Source: JAHEEL01 sp963715255 (lineage in GTDB: Bacteria > Actinomycetota > Acidimicrobiia > Spongiisociales > UBA5794). Taken from it: DNA of 61,920 nt. This document shows positions 1 through 8,455 of this stretch, piece after piece. Each line of letters begins with the position of its first letter. The stretch's first letter is position 1. The notes beneath the pieces were generated by a model that was not told the origin of the DNA, did not search any database, and saw nothing but the letters and a program-made list of their open reading frames with translations. A program made the translations under genes and the position numbers. The DNA is taken from NCBI GenBank assembly GCA_963715255.1, contig CAVQRN010000009.1:1-61920 (forward strand), read 5' to 3'.

Positions 1-531
1 GGAGTGTCCAGATGCAGAGGTCGCTCACCTCTACCGGATCGGACACAAAGTCATCGGCAGCGTCGTAGTAGAACTCGAACCCGCATAGGGGATCCGGCAT
101 CAACGGTGTCGATACCTCGGCCTGGGTCGCCACGACGCCGTTGACCTTGACGTCGCCGTACGCGACGAGTGGGCACTCGTCACCGAAGTCACAATTATCG
201 GCTTGGGGAAGATCCGAGGCACCCAGCACCGCGAGAACTCTTCAAGTTCCACGGTGCCGTTCGCTGGGAGCACCACCTCGCTGAACTCGTTTGTCATGTT
301 GGCGGCTTCGAACTTGACGGTCACGTCCGTGATTCCTGTGCCCGTCTTGTTCTCCAGAGTCACGGTGTAGCGGAGGAGATCGTCTCCTTCGTGCACCCAC
401 ACCGGTTGGGCCTCTATGGACACCGCAATCGGAACCGAGGTGGGTGGCTTTGGGGGCTTGACCGCTCCGGCCGGCAGAGCGATAACGACGGCTACTGATA
501 CGGCAAGCAGCATGATCCAGAAGCGTTTCAT
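1..531 (-). CDS. Secreted protein, 3' end off the left edge, one frameshift
   Basis: I start this gene at the ATG at 531 because what follows (MKRFWIMLLAVSVAVVIALP, then AGA) is a typical Sec signal peptide. A short proline-rich linker (KPPKPPTS) leads into a stretch with the beta-strand pattern of an Ig-like or CARDB-type domain (VTLENKTGTGITDVTVKFEA). The frame breaks near 235-245. One frame over, coding runs cleanly to the window edge with Cys-rich residues such as CDFGDECPLVAYGDVKVNG, so I read one gene with a one-base indel, C-terminus missing. It lies downstream of, and on the same strand as, the sigma factor/beta-propeller pair and may be part of that surface regulon, which is inference. 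The family is not recognised; export is the only confident statement. Confidence 0.6.
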
Positions 532-661
532 GGTCTCTCCCCTGTACTCGCTTTCGTTGATTCCTGTCATCGGTTGGCCCGTCGTGTTGTCGGGCGGGTG
601 TCGGGCCGTGTCGCCCGCACCACCAGTGTCGATTCCTGTGGGTGTGGTGTTTGTCCGTTCG

Positions 662-2977
662 TCAGTCTTCGGGCCAGCCTCTCACCATAGGATCCCAGTA
701 CTCGTCCGGGCTAGAGAGCAGCGTTTCTGGTTCGAACGGTCCGGGGAACCAGCCTTCTGTGTAGTCCTCTCCGAAGATCGGGGTGTTCACGCTGCCATGG
801 AATTCCCAGGTCACCTCGTCCGGATTGGTGCAGCTCTCAACCAGTCCGAGATCCAGCCACGCCGAGCACGGCGCGTACCAACCGGTCCAGAAGTCATATC
901 GGCCGGCAGGAATTCCCTCGGCGAAGTCATGGACGAACCATTCACAGGTCTGAGGTTCCGTCTGCTCCCAGTAGCCAGGGCCACACTTCGCCGCCGTGCC
1001 CCGCAACACGTAGTCCGTGTCGAAACGGTACGGCTGACCGAGGTCGAAGGTCCCGTCGGATGACTCCGGGCCCTCCCGCCGAGTAATAAGGAGAACGACG
1101 TCGAAGTCGTCGCTGAGCGGTGTCTCGGACTCATTGATGAACCCGTGTCGGACGTGGAACGGAGTGTTCTCGATCCAGTAGGAACTCCCGAGTTGGCTGT
1201 CGTCGGGATGGATGAAGTTCGCATCGCGGTAGCACATCGTGCTGTCGCACCCGCCGGCGAGGAAGTCGAGGCGGATGCTGTCCGGGAGTGTGGTGACTTG
1301 TCCCAAGGCAAGCCGAGGTTCACCGGTTTCGGTAGTCGCGTAGTCGCCCTCCGAAGGAGGCCGTAGGTCGTCACCCGGGACGACATCCGAAGGATCAACC
1401 GTTGTCGGGTCCAGGGTGGCACCGTTTCCCCCGAGTTCTGGTACGGGAGGCCCGGGATCGGGTGGCGGGGCGTCGGGATCGAAGCGGGGTCCGACCCAGA
1501 CGGCGGCGTGGTAGTCGTTGTCGTAGGGCATCCCTCCTGAGACGGCGATGCCGCCGTCGACGACCACGACGCCTGATGCGTATCCATCTGTGATGCTGTG
1601 GACCCGATCCCACGTCACACCGTCGGGGGATGTCCACACCGTTACCACACCGCCAGTTGCGTCGATGAACGCCTGAGGGCCGACCGTGACGTATCCGGCG
1701 TCGAGCGCTGCAACGGAGTCGAGCGACCCTATGCCATCGAACGACTGTGATGCCGTGTCGACGCGGGTCCAGGTGGCGCCGTCGGGTGACTGCCAGATGG
1801 CAGCGTCGGTGCCGCCGTCGGTGCCGACGGCGACGTATCCGTGTTCGCTCAGTGCCACGTCGAGCATGACCGTCCCTGGGGTGAACACGGTGTTGCCTGG
1901 TTCGATTCGTTCCCACTCGTGCTCGCGCCCATCGCGAGACGTCCAGACCGTCGCGATCGATTCGCCGTTCTCGTCAAGAGCGGCTCCGACGGCGACGAGC
2001 AGCCCGTCGGGACCCTCAACGACCGAGTCCATGGACACATTGACGTCGTAGTAGTCGTTGAGGTCAACGACTGAGCCGGTGCCTTCCCATGCACGTTCCC
2101 ACATGATTCCGTCGTCTGAGATCCAAGCCGTCGGGTGGATCGTGACCAGTTCCGCGTTGCCTTCGTCATCGAGCGTCCAGTGCGTGATCGACCCGACAGC
2201 GACGAGTCCGTGGCTGGTATCAGCGACTCCGACCATGCCACTCGTCTGCGTTGCCGTATCCCCGAAGATGGTCGAGTCCTCGGGGCTGCGCGTCCACGAC
2301 GTGCCATCAACCGATGTCCACACCGTGGCGTGCGCCGTACACGCTTCGGTCTCATTCTCGCATCCCATGCCAACTGCCACCAGACCGGGGCCGCCTTCGG
2401 TGACGGAATACATGAGCACGGCGCCGAGATTGAGTGACGGGTCGTCCTCGGCGAGACGTACCCAGTTGACGCCGTCATCGCTCGCGAAGATCACGCCGTT
2501 CTGGCGCATGTTGTCCTCTCCGGGGTCAAACCCGACAACGAAGAGTCGCGACCCGACCTCCGTCATGTCGAAGGTGCCAACAACGGGTCCCATCAACGCC
2601 CCACCGGCCCGCTGCCACGCGTCCACCATTGGTGGCACGGGTTCCGGCGGCGGAGGCAGGGTCGTGATGGTTGTCGGAATCGGCGACGTCGTCGTAGTGA
2701 CCGGCGTAATCACCGAATCGTCCGTCCGTGACGCCCAGAACGCCATTGCTGTTCCGACGATCAGTACGACAATGAACGCGGCGGCGGCGACGAGCCACCC
2801 GTCGCGGCGTCTGCGTAGCGGTGCCTGCGGTTCGATTCTCTTCTGGGCCTGCATGTCCGTTCTCCGTTCGATCTCAGCGAGGGCGGCATCACGAGTCCGG
2901 GCAGATACCGGGAGCGGCGTATGCGGCGCATAGGCATCAGTCATCGCCAGCTCTTCGAGCATTTGGGAATCGTTCAT
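662..2977 (-). CDS. Membrane-anchored beta-propeller protein, likely anti-sigma factor/sensor
   Basis: 771 residues. About 55 cytoplasmic N-terminal residues precede one transmembrane helix (GWLVAAAAFIVVLIVGTAMA, about residues 60-79), then a Thr/Pro-rich linker (TTTTSPIPTTITTLPPPPEP). The outer part has at least six repeats of the form W-x-S-x-D-G-x-x-W (for example TVWTSVDGTSWTR, IWQSPDGATWTRV), as in BNR/sialidase-type propellers. The last 220 or so residues form a separate domain with several paired cysteines. The start codon overlaps the stop of the upstream ECF sigma gene by 4 bp (ATGA), so the two are translationally coupled. Cytoplasmic tail, single helix, outer sensor and coupling to a sigma factor are the layout of anti-sigma factors. 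I see no zinc-binding HxxxCxxC motif in the tail, so the anti-sigma role is inferred from layout. Confidence 0.7.
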   Translation of the reverse strand: MNDSQMLEELAMTDAYAPHTPLPVSARTRDAALAEIERRTDMQAQKRIEPQAPLRRRRDGWLVAAAAFIVVLIVGTAMAFWASRTDDSVITPVTTTTSPIPTTITTLPPPPEPVPPMVDAWQRAGGALMGPVVGTFDMTEVGSRLFVVGFDPGEDNMRQNGVIFASDDGVNWVRLAEDDPSLNLGAVLMYSVTEGGPGLVAVGMGCENETEACTAHATVWTSVDGTSWTRSPEDSTIFGDTATQTSGMVGVADTSHGLVAVGSITHWTLDDEGNAELVTIHPTAWISDDGIMWERAWEGTGSVVDLNDYYDVNVSMDSVVEGPDGLLVAVGAALDENGESIATVWTSRDGREHEWERIEPGNTVFTPGTVMLDVALSEHGYVAVGTDGGTDAAIWQSPDGATWTRVDTASQSFDGIGSLDSVAALDAGYVTVGPQAFIDATGGVVTVWTSPDGVTWDRVHSITDGYASGVVVVDGGIAVSGGMPYDNDYHAAVWVGPRFDPDAPPPDPGPPVPELGGNGATLDPTTVDPSDVVPGDDLRPPSEGDYATTETGEPRLALGQVTTLPDSIRLDFLAGGCDSTMCYRDANFIHPDDSQLGSSYWIENTPFHVRHGFINESETPLSDDFDVVLLITRREGPESSDGTFDLGQPYRFDTDYVLRGTAAKCGPGYWEQTEPQTCEWFVHDFAEGIPAGRYDFWTGWYAPCSAWLDLGLVESCTNPDEVTWEFHGSVNTPIFGEDYTEGWFPGPFEPETLLSSPDEYWDPMVRGWPED

Positions 2978-3537
2978 CCGTCACCTCCTTCCGGGATCGC
3001 ACGGGACCCGGTGGGCGTTCCTCGCCGACCGGACCGATCGACTGCATCTCGCAGTCGTCTCGTCGCACGGGAACATCGCTTCTTGGCTGCTTCGGGAGTG
3101 CAGCCGAGAACGATTGCGATCTGATTGATCTGGAGGTTCTCGTAGGCGCGCAGGCGGAGAATCTCCTGATCCGCTGATCCGAGCGTATTGAGTGCTCGGA
3201 TGAGTTGGGCCTGGTCGTCGTTGCGAATGACCACGGCTTCAGGGCCAGCAACCGGATAGCTCGGTTGCCCGCTGAGCTTCACCCGTAGTGCCGTCAACCT
3301 TCGGAGCGACCGCCGAAACGTCCTCACCTCGTTGCGAGCAACGCCGTAGAGCCACGGCAACGTCTCGTCACCTTCCGGCATCTCGTCGATCTTCCTCCAC
3401 ACGACCACGAACACGCTCGCAGCCGCATCGTTGGCGTTGCTCTGCGGGAGTCTGCGGAAGCAGTAGCGCGTGATGGCGTCGAAGTACTCGTCGAACGCTT
3501 GTCTCAATCGCATCTCGTCCGTTGGTGACTCAAACAC
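2974..3537 (-). CDS. RNA polymerase sigma factor, ECF family
   Basis: 187 residues, normal ECF length. The N-terminal half carries a region-2-like stretch (FDEYFDAITRYCFRRLPQSN, then ANDAAASVFVVVWRKIDEMP, then LPWLYGVARNEVRTFRRSLR). The C-terminal half carries region 4 (LGSADQEILRLRAYENLQIN, then QIAIVLGCTPEAAKKRCSRA), the helix-turn-helix that reads the -35 element. It would recruit RNA polymerase to a small regulon. It is the first gene of a two-gene unit with the membrane propeller protein, whose start overlaps this stop. The region in front holds a strong double inverted repeat. The N-terminus is taken at the ATG at 3537. Confidence 0.9.
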   Translation of the reverse strand: MFESPTDEMRLRQAFDEYFDAITRYCFRRLPQSNANDAAASVFVVVWRKIDEMPEGDETLPWLYGVARNEVRTFRRSLRRLTALRVKLSGQPSYPVAGPEAVVIRNDDQAQLIRALNTLGSADQEILRLRAYENLQINQIAIVLGCTPEAAKKRCSRATRRLRDAVDRSGRRGTPTGSRAIPEGGDG

Positions 3538-3980
3538 TTCGTGTCTCTCCCACAGGCACCCTCCGACTCTCTACGTCCGGGACCCCCTCGTTGGGGACAC
3601 GCGAATTGGAGTGTCCCCAACCCCGACTCGTGGACGTAGATCTGAGTGAACCCGGGTTCTCGCACGGGAACCGGATGAGGGGACGGGATTGTCCGTCTCC
3701 TTATCCGCGCGGTGGATCCCGATCCCTGGAGATCTTCGCCAGGTCATCCATCAAACCTGCCCCACGATGGCCCATCCGTCAAGAGGACACTGACCCAGTC
3801 TTAACAAGCGATCCGTACCGCCCATATCCGCCTGGGTGTGTCGTATGCGATGATCAAGGTGGCGTTGCACGCCCCGGTGGTCGACGGTTGTAGCCGCAGG
3901 AGAGTGTCGGCATCGCCGATCGCGATGCGCACAGCATTTCGGTTTCAACACCACATGTCTGAGAGGAGCGGCCAGTGGCG
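3538..3980. other. Intergenic region between the HIT gene and the sigma operon
   Basis: About 440 bases without a convincing gene. Short open frames here have no recognisable protein pattern. The part next to the sigma gene holds the nested dyad described separately; the rest shows nothing I can name. It should contain the sigma operon promoter on the minus strand, but I could not pick -35/-10 boxes with confidence. Confidence 0.5.
3570..3640. promoter_or_regulatory. Nested inverted repeat upstream of the ECF sigma gene
   Basis: Inner arms TTGGGGACAC (3591-3600) and GTGTCCCCAA (3611-3620) are perfect complements separated by 10 bases. Outer arms TCTACGTCC (3570-3578) and GGACGTAGA (3632-3640) are also perfect. 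The structure sits 30-100 bases upstream of the sigma gene start, so an operator or 5' leader hairpin is possible. It lacks a T-run on either side, which argues against a simple terminator. Confidence 0.6.
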
Positions 3981-4388
3981 CTATCCGCGGGGCGTGTTCC
4001 AGTACACAGCCTTGATAGGAATTGTCCATCTCACTCCACCTCTTGGGTCTTCGACATCTCCCTCGTAACGAGGGATCAGCTGGAGATGGGCGTGGCCGAC
4101 CGTCTGTCCAGCATCCTCCCCGACGTTCACTCCGATGTTGAACCCTGTCGGATGGAAGTCACCGACCAGTCGTTTGTGCAGTTCGTTGGTGATCTCGTGG
4201 ATTGCGAGTCGCTCTTCGTGCGTGAGCAAGAAGTAGTCCGCTTTGTGGCGCAGCGGAACGACGAGCATGTGACCTGGCGAGAGCGGGTATCCATCAGGGA
4301 AGCCAGCGGCATGATCGTTGTGGATGAGTGCTTCGCCAGCGGCGATGCGGTCGCAAAATGGGCAGCTACCCGAGGACGGGTTCATCAT
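3981..4388 (-). CDS. HIT-family nucleotide hydrolase/transferase
   Basis: 135 residues, the usual length of small HIT proteins. A zinc-type N-terminal CPFC is followed by the HIT signature GQTVGHAHLQLIPR near residue 100. The catalytic H-x-H is present, but the third His of the classic H-x-H-x-H motif is Gln (HAHLQ), as in the GalT-like branch. HIT proteins hydrolyse or transfer nucleoside phosphates (Ap4A, adenylated compounds, nucleoside phosphoramidates); the substrate here cannot be told. The start (ATG 4388 or the next ATG) overlaps the end of the upstream HNH gene by about 20 bases, so the two probably form one transcript. Confidence 0.85.
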   Translation of the reverse strand: MMNPSSGSCPFCDRIAAGEALIHNDHAAGFPDGYPLSPGHMLVVPLRHKADYFLLTHEERLAIHEITNELHKRLVGDFHPTGFNIGVNVGEDAGQTVGHAHLQLIPRYEGDVEDPRGGVRWTIPIKAVYWNTPRG

Positions 4389-4853
4389 GGTCGGGTGGTC
4401 TCAAGTCTGTCTTCACGTCCAGGTCTTCTGCGAGATGCCAGAGTGTTCTGAGGAAGTCTCGACGAATGGCCGGATCGTCTCCAGTCTGGGCGATGAGAGT
4501 GTCCCTCAGTGGGTGGTGGCTCCAGATGAGATACTCGTTTCTGAGTCGGAGGTGCTCCAGGGAGTCTCCCCCTGGCACTGAAGCCATCTTCCCTCCTTCG
4601 CCCCGATTGCACTCTTGGCAGGCGAGTACCAGATTCCATACGCCGTCGAGATCGATGGGGACACCCCGCGACATGAGTACATGCGGGAAGAAGCGGTCGA
4701 CATCCGCGTCTGGACACAGGCACCTCGCAGTTCCAACGCTCGGTGTGTGTCGTCCTCTGGGTCGTCTTCTTGGTCGGATCCGGAGTCCATGCCCCGGCGG
4801 ATGGATTCGAGCACTCGTCTGGTCCATGCTGTCGACGAGTAGTCAAGGGGCAA
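4366..4853 (-). CDS. HNH endonuclease-like protein, frameshifted
   Basis: The C-terminal two thirds read as an HNH-type metal-finger nuclease: DVDRFFPHVL, then DGVWNLVLACQECNRGEGGK, giving the conserved His/Asn and the C-x-x-C-N-x-G end of the motif. A helical tail follows (LRNEYLIWSHHPLRDTLIAQ). The N-terminal part (YSSTAWTRRVLESIRRGMDS) lies in a different frame, so one or two small indels fall around 4,700-4,760. No good ATG exists for the upstream part. A TTG at about 4853 directly after an in-frame stop is the best candidate, so the true N-terminus is uncertain. Free-standing proteins of this type are often annotated as HNH or restriction-like nucleases; the target is unknown. Confidence 0.6.
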
Positions 4854-4998
4854 GAGTTCGAATCCTCAGAGCCTCGCTCCCCGGTCGAGTGTGGCGGCAC
4901 CCCAGGTTCGGGTGAGCTTGTGACGATGAAGCTGATAGTCGTGTGCTCAAAGTCGGTTTCCTCAAGAGGCAACCCGGAGTGCCGACAACATCAAGACT

Positions 4999-7149
4999 GT
5001 GCGCATACCCGTTCTTGTGGCCACCTTGGCGCTGCTCGTTGCTTCCTGTGGCAACGCAACTCCCGCCGCGCCCGATGCTTCGGCGACCGGGGCTTGGAAT
5101 CCCGTGACGAACGCTGAGGGTGGTCTCACCAGCTTCGCACGGACCCAAGGGGATCAGTTCCTGATCAGCACCGGCGGGGGAGTTCGGGACTTCGTTGCCG
5201 GCGTCAACCTCGGGCCCACTATCCCCGGGCGCCAACCGGGCGAGCAGGCGATCAGTCGGGAAGACTTCCGGCGCTGGTTCCCGCAGATGACGGACATGGG
5301 TTTCCGGGCGCTCCGGGTCTACACGATCATGCCGCCGGCCTTCTACCAGGAACTGCGGGCGTTCAACGTGGCAAACCCGGACGCCCCATTGCTGTTGATC
5401 CACGGAGTGTGGATCCCCGAGGAAGAATTCTACGAGACCTTCGATTTGTTCGATTCGGACATTGTCTCCGAGTTCAGAACAGAGATCGAGAGAGCGGTCG
5501 AGGTCGTCCACGGCGACGTCATCCTGCCGGACCGTCCCGGCCATGCCGGCGGTACCTATGACGCCGATGTCTCACCCTGGTTGATGTCGTGGGCGATCGG
5601 CGTCGAGTGGGATCCCTTCGCCACCTCGGCATCCGACATCGCCAACGCGGGCAAGCCAGCCTTTCGGGGCGACTACTTCGAGAACACCACCGACGCTTCT
5701 CCCACCGAGGTGTGGCTCGCCGAGATGCTCGACCACCTGGCCGAGCTGGAGGCCGGGCACGGAGTGACGATGCCGCTGACCTTCGTCAACTGGCCGACCA
5801 CCGATCCACTTCTCCACCCCGACGAACCACTGGAGCGAGAGGAACTGCTTGGCGTCGACCACAACCACGTGCGACCAACCTCGTCGTGGCCGGGCGGCTA
5901 CTACGCCAGCTACCACGCCTACCCGTACTATCCCGACTTCCAACGGTACGAAGAGGACATCGCGGGATTCCAGCTGAGCGGCGAGGAGAACAACTACGCC
6001 GGCTACCTCACCAAGCTGAAAGACCATCACGCCGGCATCCCGATCGTCATCACCGAATTCGGAGTTCCCTCGGCCATGGCCTCAGCTCACTTTGGGCCGC
6101 AGGGCCGGAACCAGGGTGGGCACAACGAACGAGACCAGATGGGGATAAACGCCGACCTGTTGAGAACCATCGAGGAGGTCGGGCTGTCGGGCGGATTCCT
6201 ATTCGAGTGGACTGACGAGTGGTTCAAGTTCACGTGGAACACGATCGACTATGAACTCCCTCCCGACCGAAGGAGCCTATGGGCCAACCCGTGGACGAAC
6301 GAGGCCAACTTCGGGGTCGTGGCAACAGATCCGGGGCCTTCCCAAGCCGTCGATCTTGACGGCGACGATAGCGAATGGACCGAGAACGACTCTCAGGTGA
6401 TCCTCGAGTCCACCGGATCGGTGCGTGAGGTGAGGGCACTCAAGGATGAGTCCTACCTCTACCTTCGAATCCGTACCGACAAGCCCGATCTGTGGCTGAA
6501 GACACCGGTTGTGATCGGGTTCGATGTTCTTCCCGGCGAAGGCGGCGGCCTGCCGGATACCGACGGAATCGACCCCCAATCCGACTACGCGATCGTGCTC
6601 GACGACGACGAAGGACGCATGCTCGTGCGTGCCTCCAACGATCCCTATGCCATTCAGTACGCTTGGAAGAGGAGCTATGAACCGGTCAACCCTGCCGACT
6701 TCCGGGAGGGAAGCGGGGTCTGGAACGTTCAGCGTCTCGTCGTCAACCGTCCGCTCGTCGTTCCCACCACCGGCGAGAGCATTGCAGCCGAGGTGATTGC
6801 CCCCGGCGAGATGGTTTTCGGGACCACCGACCCGAGCGACGGAGACTTTGACTCTCGGTCGACGTGGTCGGCCAAAGGTCAGGTGATCGAGATCCGGATC
6901 CCGTATCAGGCGATCGGCTTCTCCGACCCGTCTTCCTTGCAGGCACTGCGGATCGACAATGACGGCAGCGTCGGTACCGAGACGGTCGAGAGGGTCGGGA
7001 TCACGATCGTCGTCGGCGATGAAGTGTTCGAAACGGCCGGGTACGCGTGGGAACCGTGGCAAACACCGACGTGGCACGAGCGGATCAAGGATGGCGCAGA
7101 GGTTCTGGCCGAAGCGGTGATCGCAGCCAATACCACCGAGCCGGGCTGA
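4999..7149 (+). CDS. Lipoprotein with a glycoside-hydrolase-like TIM barrel
   Basis: 716 residues from a GTG start, chosen because it gives a lipoprotein signal peptide (MRIPVLVATLALLVASCGN, lipobox LVASC). Residues from about 55 to 410 look like a (beta/alpha)8 glycosidase domain of the GH2/GH5 type. Features include GFRALRVYTIMPPAFYQELR, a Tyr/His-rich loop YASYHAYPYYPDF, and a likely nucleophile strand IVITEFGVPS, followed by GGFLFEWTDEWFKF, where clan GH-A enzymes often carry a substrate Trp. The C-terminal 280 residues form a beta-rich domain that may bind carbohydrate (DLDGDDSEW, DIDGIDPQ-like acidic loops). It would act outside the membrane on a glycan. The sugar specificity is not readable. 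It stands alone, with a strong hairpin about 240 bases downstream. Confidence 0.7.
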   Translation: MRIPVLVATLALLVASCGNATPAAPDASATGAWNPVTNAEGGLTSFARTQGDQFLISTGGGVRDFVAGVNLGPTIPGRQPGEQAISREDFRRWFPQMTDMGFRALRVYTIMPPAFYQELRAFNVANPDAPLLLIHGVWIPEEEFYETFDLFDSDIVSEFRTEIERAVEVVHGDVILPDRPGHAGGTYDADVSPWLMSWAIGVEWDPFATSASDIANAGKPAFRGDYFENTTDASPTEVWLAEMLDHLAELEAGHGVTMPLTFVNWPTTDPLLHPDEPLEREELLGVDHNHVRPTSSWPGGYYASYHAYPYYPDFQRYEEDIAGFQLSGEENNYAGYLTKLKDHHAGIPIVITEFGVPSAMASAHFGPQGRNQGGHNERDQMGINADLLRTIEEVGLSGGFLFEWTDEWFKFTWNTIDYELPPDRRSLWANPWTNEANFGVVATDPGPSQAVDLDGDDSEWTENDSQVILESTGSVREVRALKDESYLYLRIRTDKPDLWLKTPVVIGFDVLPGEGGGLPDTDGIDPQSDYAIVLDDDEGRMLVRASNDPYAIQYAWKRSYEPVNPADFREGSGVWNVQRLVVNRPLVVPTTGESIAAEVIAPGEMVFGTTDPSDGDFDSRSTWSAKGQVIEIRIPYQAIGFSDPSSLQALRIDNDGSVGTETVERVGITIVVGDEVFETAGYAWEPWQTPTWHERIKDGAEVLAEAVIAANTTEPG

Positions 7150-7571
7150 GAACGATCACCGGAGCCACCCCATTCCGGCTCCCACTGCAAGGCCGCAGAC
7201 CCATCTCAAGATCCAACGGGACTTCTGGAGTCATCGTGACCCACGCCTGAAATCGGTGCGCTCCTGGTCGCGTCCTCGACTGAGCGTTGCGTTCACTCTT
7301 GAGAAGGGCTGTTGCAGCCCGGAGCCCCCGAGGGCCGACGGTCGGGGAATCAGGGGTTCCCAGGTCTTCAGCCGCGCGGGACAGAGAAGAGGCGGGACCC
7401 AAGCTATCGCTGGGATCCCGCCTCTTCTGGACTCGTCACTGACGTGAATCAGAGAGTGTGCCCGTGGTGCTCTGTGCGAGCGGGCGCGTTCTCACGATAC
7501 CGTGGCAGTGGCACACGAAGGTAGGCCCCGATGGCCGCTGCGATCGCGAGACCCACTACTGAGTGAGCGCG
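7150..7571. other. Intergenic region after the glycosidase-like gene
   Basis: About 420 bases between converging genes. Apart from the strong hairpin at 7386-7427 I find no gene, RNA or repeat here. The open frames that cross it have no family character. Confidence 0.5.
7386..7427. terminator. Strong hairpin, probable bidirectional transcription end
   Basis: Left arm GAAGAGGCGGGACCC (7386-7400) pairs with right arm GGGATCCCGCCTCTTC (7412-7427) with one bulged base and an 11-base loop. It lies between the converging glycosidase-like gene (+) and the Cys-rich/RRM unit (-), where a shared terminator is expected. Neither side has a clear T-run, so factor-independent termination is not certain. 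Confidence 0.6.
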
Positions 7572-7754
7572 CTACGAGGTGTGCTGAGAGGCCTTCCGAC
7601 CGGTCGACGTCGCAGCCACCGGCTGGACGTACTCGACGCAGGCACACTTCGGTACCGTGCATCCCTCGCCGCCATGATGCTCGCGGTGCGGATGTCCGCA
7701 CCCCGTGCATCGTTGCCGCGAAGCATCGATTGTTCGGGCTGGCGGAGTCTTCAA
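7572..7754 (-). CDS. Cys/His-rich micro-protein coupled to the RRM gene
   Basis: 60 residues at most, from a TTG codon that overlaps the stop of the RRM gene (TTGA). The middle holds a compact metal-binding pattern: C-x-x-C-G-H-P-x-x-x-H-H, then GCTVPKCACVEYV, which is two C-x-x-C-like pairs plus histidines in about 30 residues. This suggests a small zinc-ribbon fold. Overlap with an RNA-binding protein suggests co-translation and perhaps a shared role in RNA handling, which is inference. Family not recognised with certainty. The C-terminal 15 residues are low in character. Confidence 0.5.
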   Translation of the reverse strand: MKTPPARTIDASRQRCTGCGHPHREHHGGEGCTVPKCACVEYVQPVAATSTGRKASQHTS

Positions 7755-8005
7755 CGAGCGCGCTCTTTGGCGATGCTCACCGTGAGATCCCGTCCGTCGA
7801 GGTTGTGACCGTTGAGTTCGCTGATGGCTGCATTGGCACCCTCAGATGAGCTCATCTCGACGAAGCCGAAGCCGCGCGATCTGCCGGTGTCGCGATCATT
7901 GATGACCTGGGCCTTGTTCACGTCGCCGTGCTGAGCGAAGAGCGTCTCCAGATCGGCGGTCGTGGTGTTGAACGTGAGATTTCCCACGTAGAGGTTGTTG
8001 GACAT
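7751..8005 (-). CDS. Single-RRM RNA-binding protein
   Basis: 84 residues. The start is the ATG at 8005, just after a GGAGCAA ribosome site and giving the canonical N-terminus MSNNLYVGNLTFNTT. It contains both RRM signatures: RNP2 (LYVGNL) and RNP1 (RGFGFVEM), followed by the usual helix and last strand (GRDLTVSIAKER). This is the glycine-poor, single-domain kind known from cyanobacteria and several actinobacteria, where family members bind single-stranded RNA and are often cold-induced. Here the stop overlaps the start of a Cys-rich micro-protein. No cold-shock leader could be recognised by eye in the 450 bases upstream. Confidence 0.92.
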   Translation of the reverse strand: MSNNLYVGNLTFNTTTADLETLFAQHGDVNKAQVINDRDTGRSRGFGFVEMSSSEGANAAISELNGHNLDGRDLTVSIAKERAR

Positions 8006-8455
8006 GCGTTGCTCCTTCCGAAGCGTCGAACCGTCGGGGGCGTGACGCCCCGCCAGATTTGCATTCCGGGTCAGGCGCATTGCGTCGACGAGAACTTGCG
8101 TGTCCTGCGGTGGCTCCGCCAGACGGATGAGGAGGCGGAACGGGCGCTGTACGCGTGGTGCGTACGCTTTATGAACTCATGCTACCAGGCGATACTGCAC
8201 ACCGAACAACCGATTGCTCGTTCTGCGGTCGTGTCGAGCCGGGAAAGCGCGAGGGGATGTCGACGCCGCCTCGCTACGGGCGCCACAGGCGCGAGCACTC
8301 GATCATGCGGTACGCCGTCGTTTCAGGGGTTGAGGGCAGCGCATTCCTCCACCGCGAGCCGGTCGCCATAGGACGACAACTCCGACCTGCTTGCTCGATT
8401 GCCTCGTATGGGCGAGGTCTGCGCATGCGCGGCGCCGACGTTCTAGGGTCCCATC
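8006..8455. other. Divergent intergenic region, RRM gene / ProA-like gene
   Basis: About 450 bases between divergent starts, so it must carry both promoters. It includes a CTCCTT stretch that is the ribosome site of the RRM gene on the minus strand. I see no RNA gene, repeat or convincing open frame. A Cys-x-x-Cys peptide near 8210 was considered and rejected. Confidence 0.5.

Noticed and set aside
7386..7427. tRNA-like or riboswitch structure
   Set aside because: A single long hairpin between converging genes with no cloverleaf or conserved riboswitch core; better read as a terminator.
8200..8260. CSFC-type zinc-finger peptide resembling the ClpX N-terminus
   Set aside because: Only one C-x-x-C, no second pair, and no conserved continuation in any frame.
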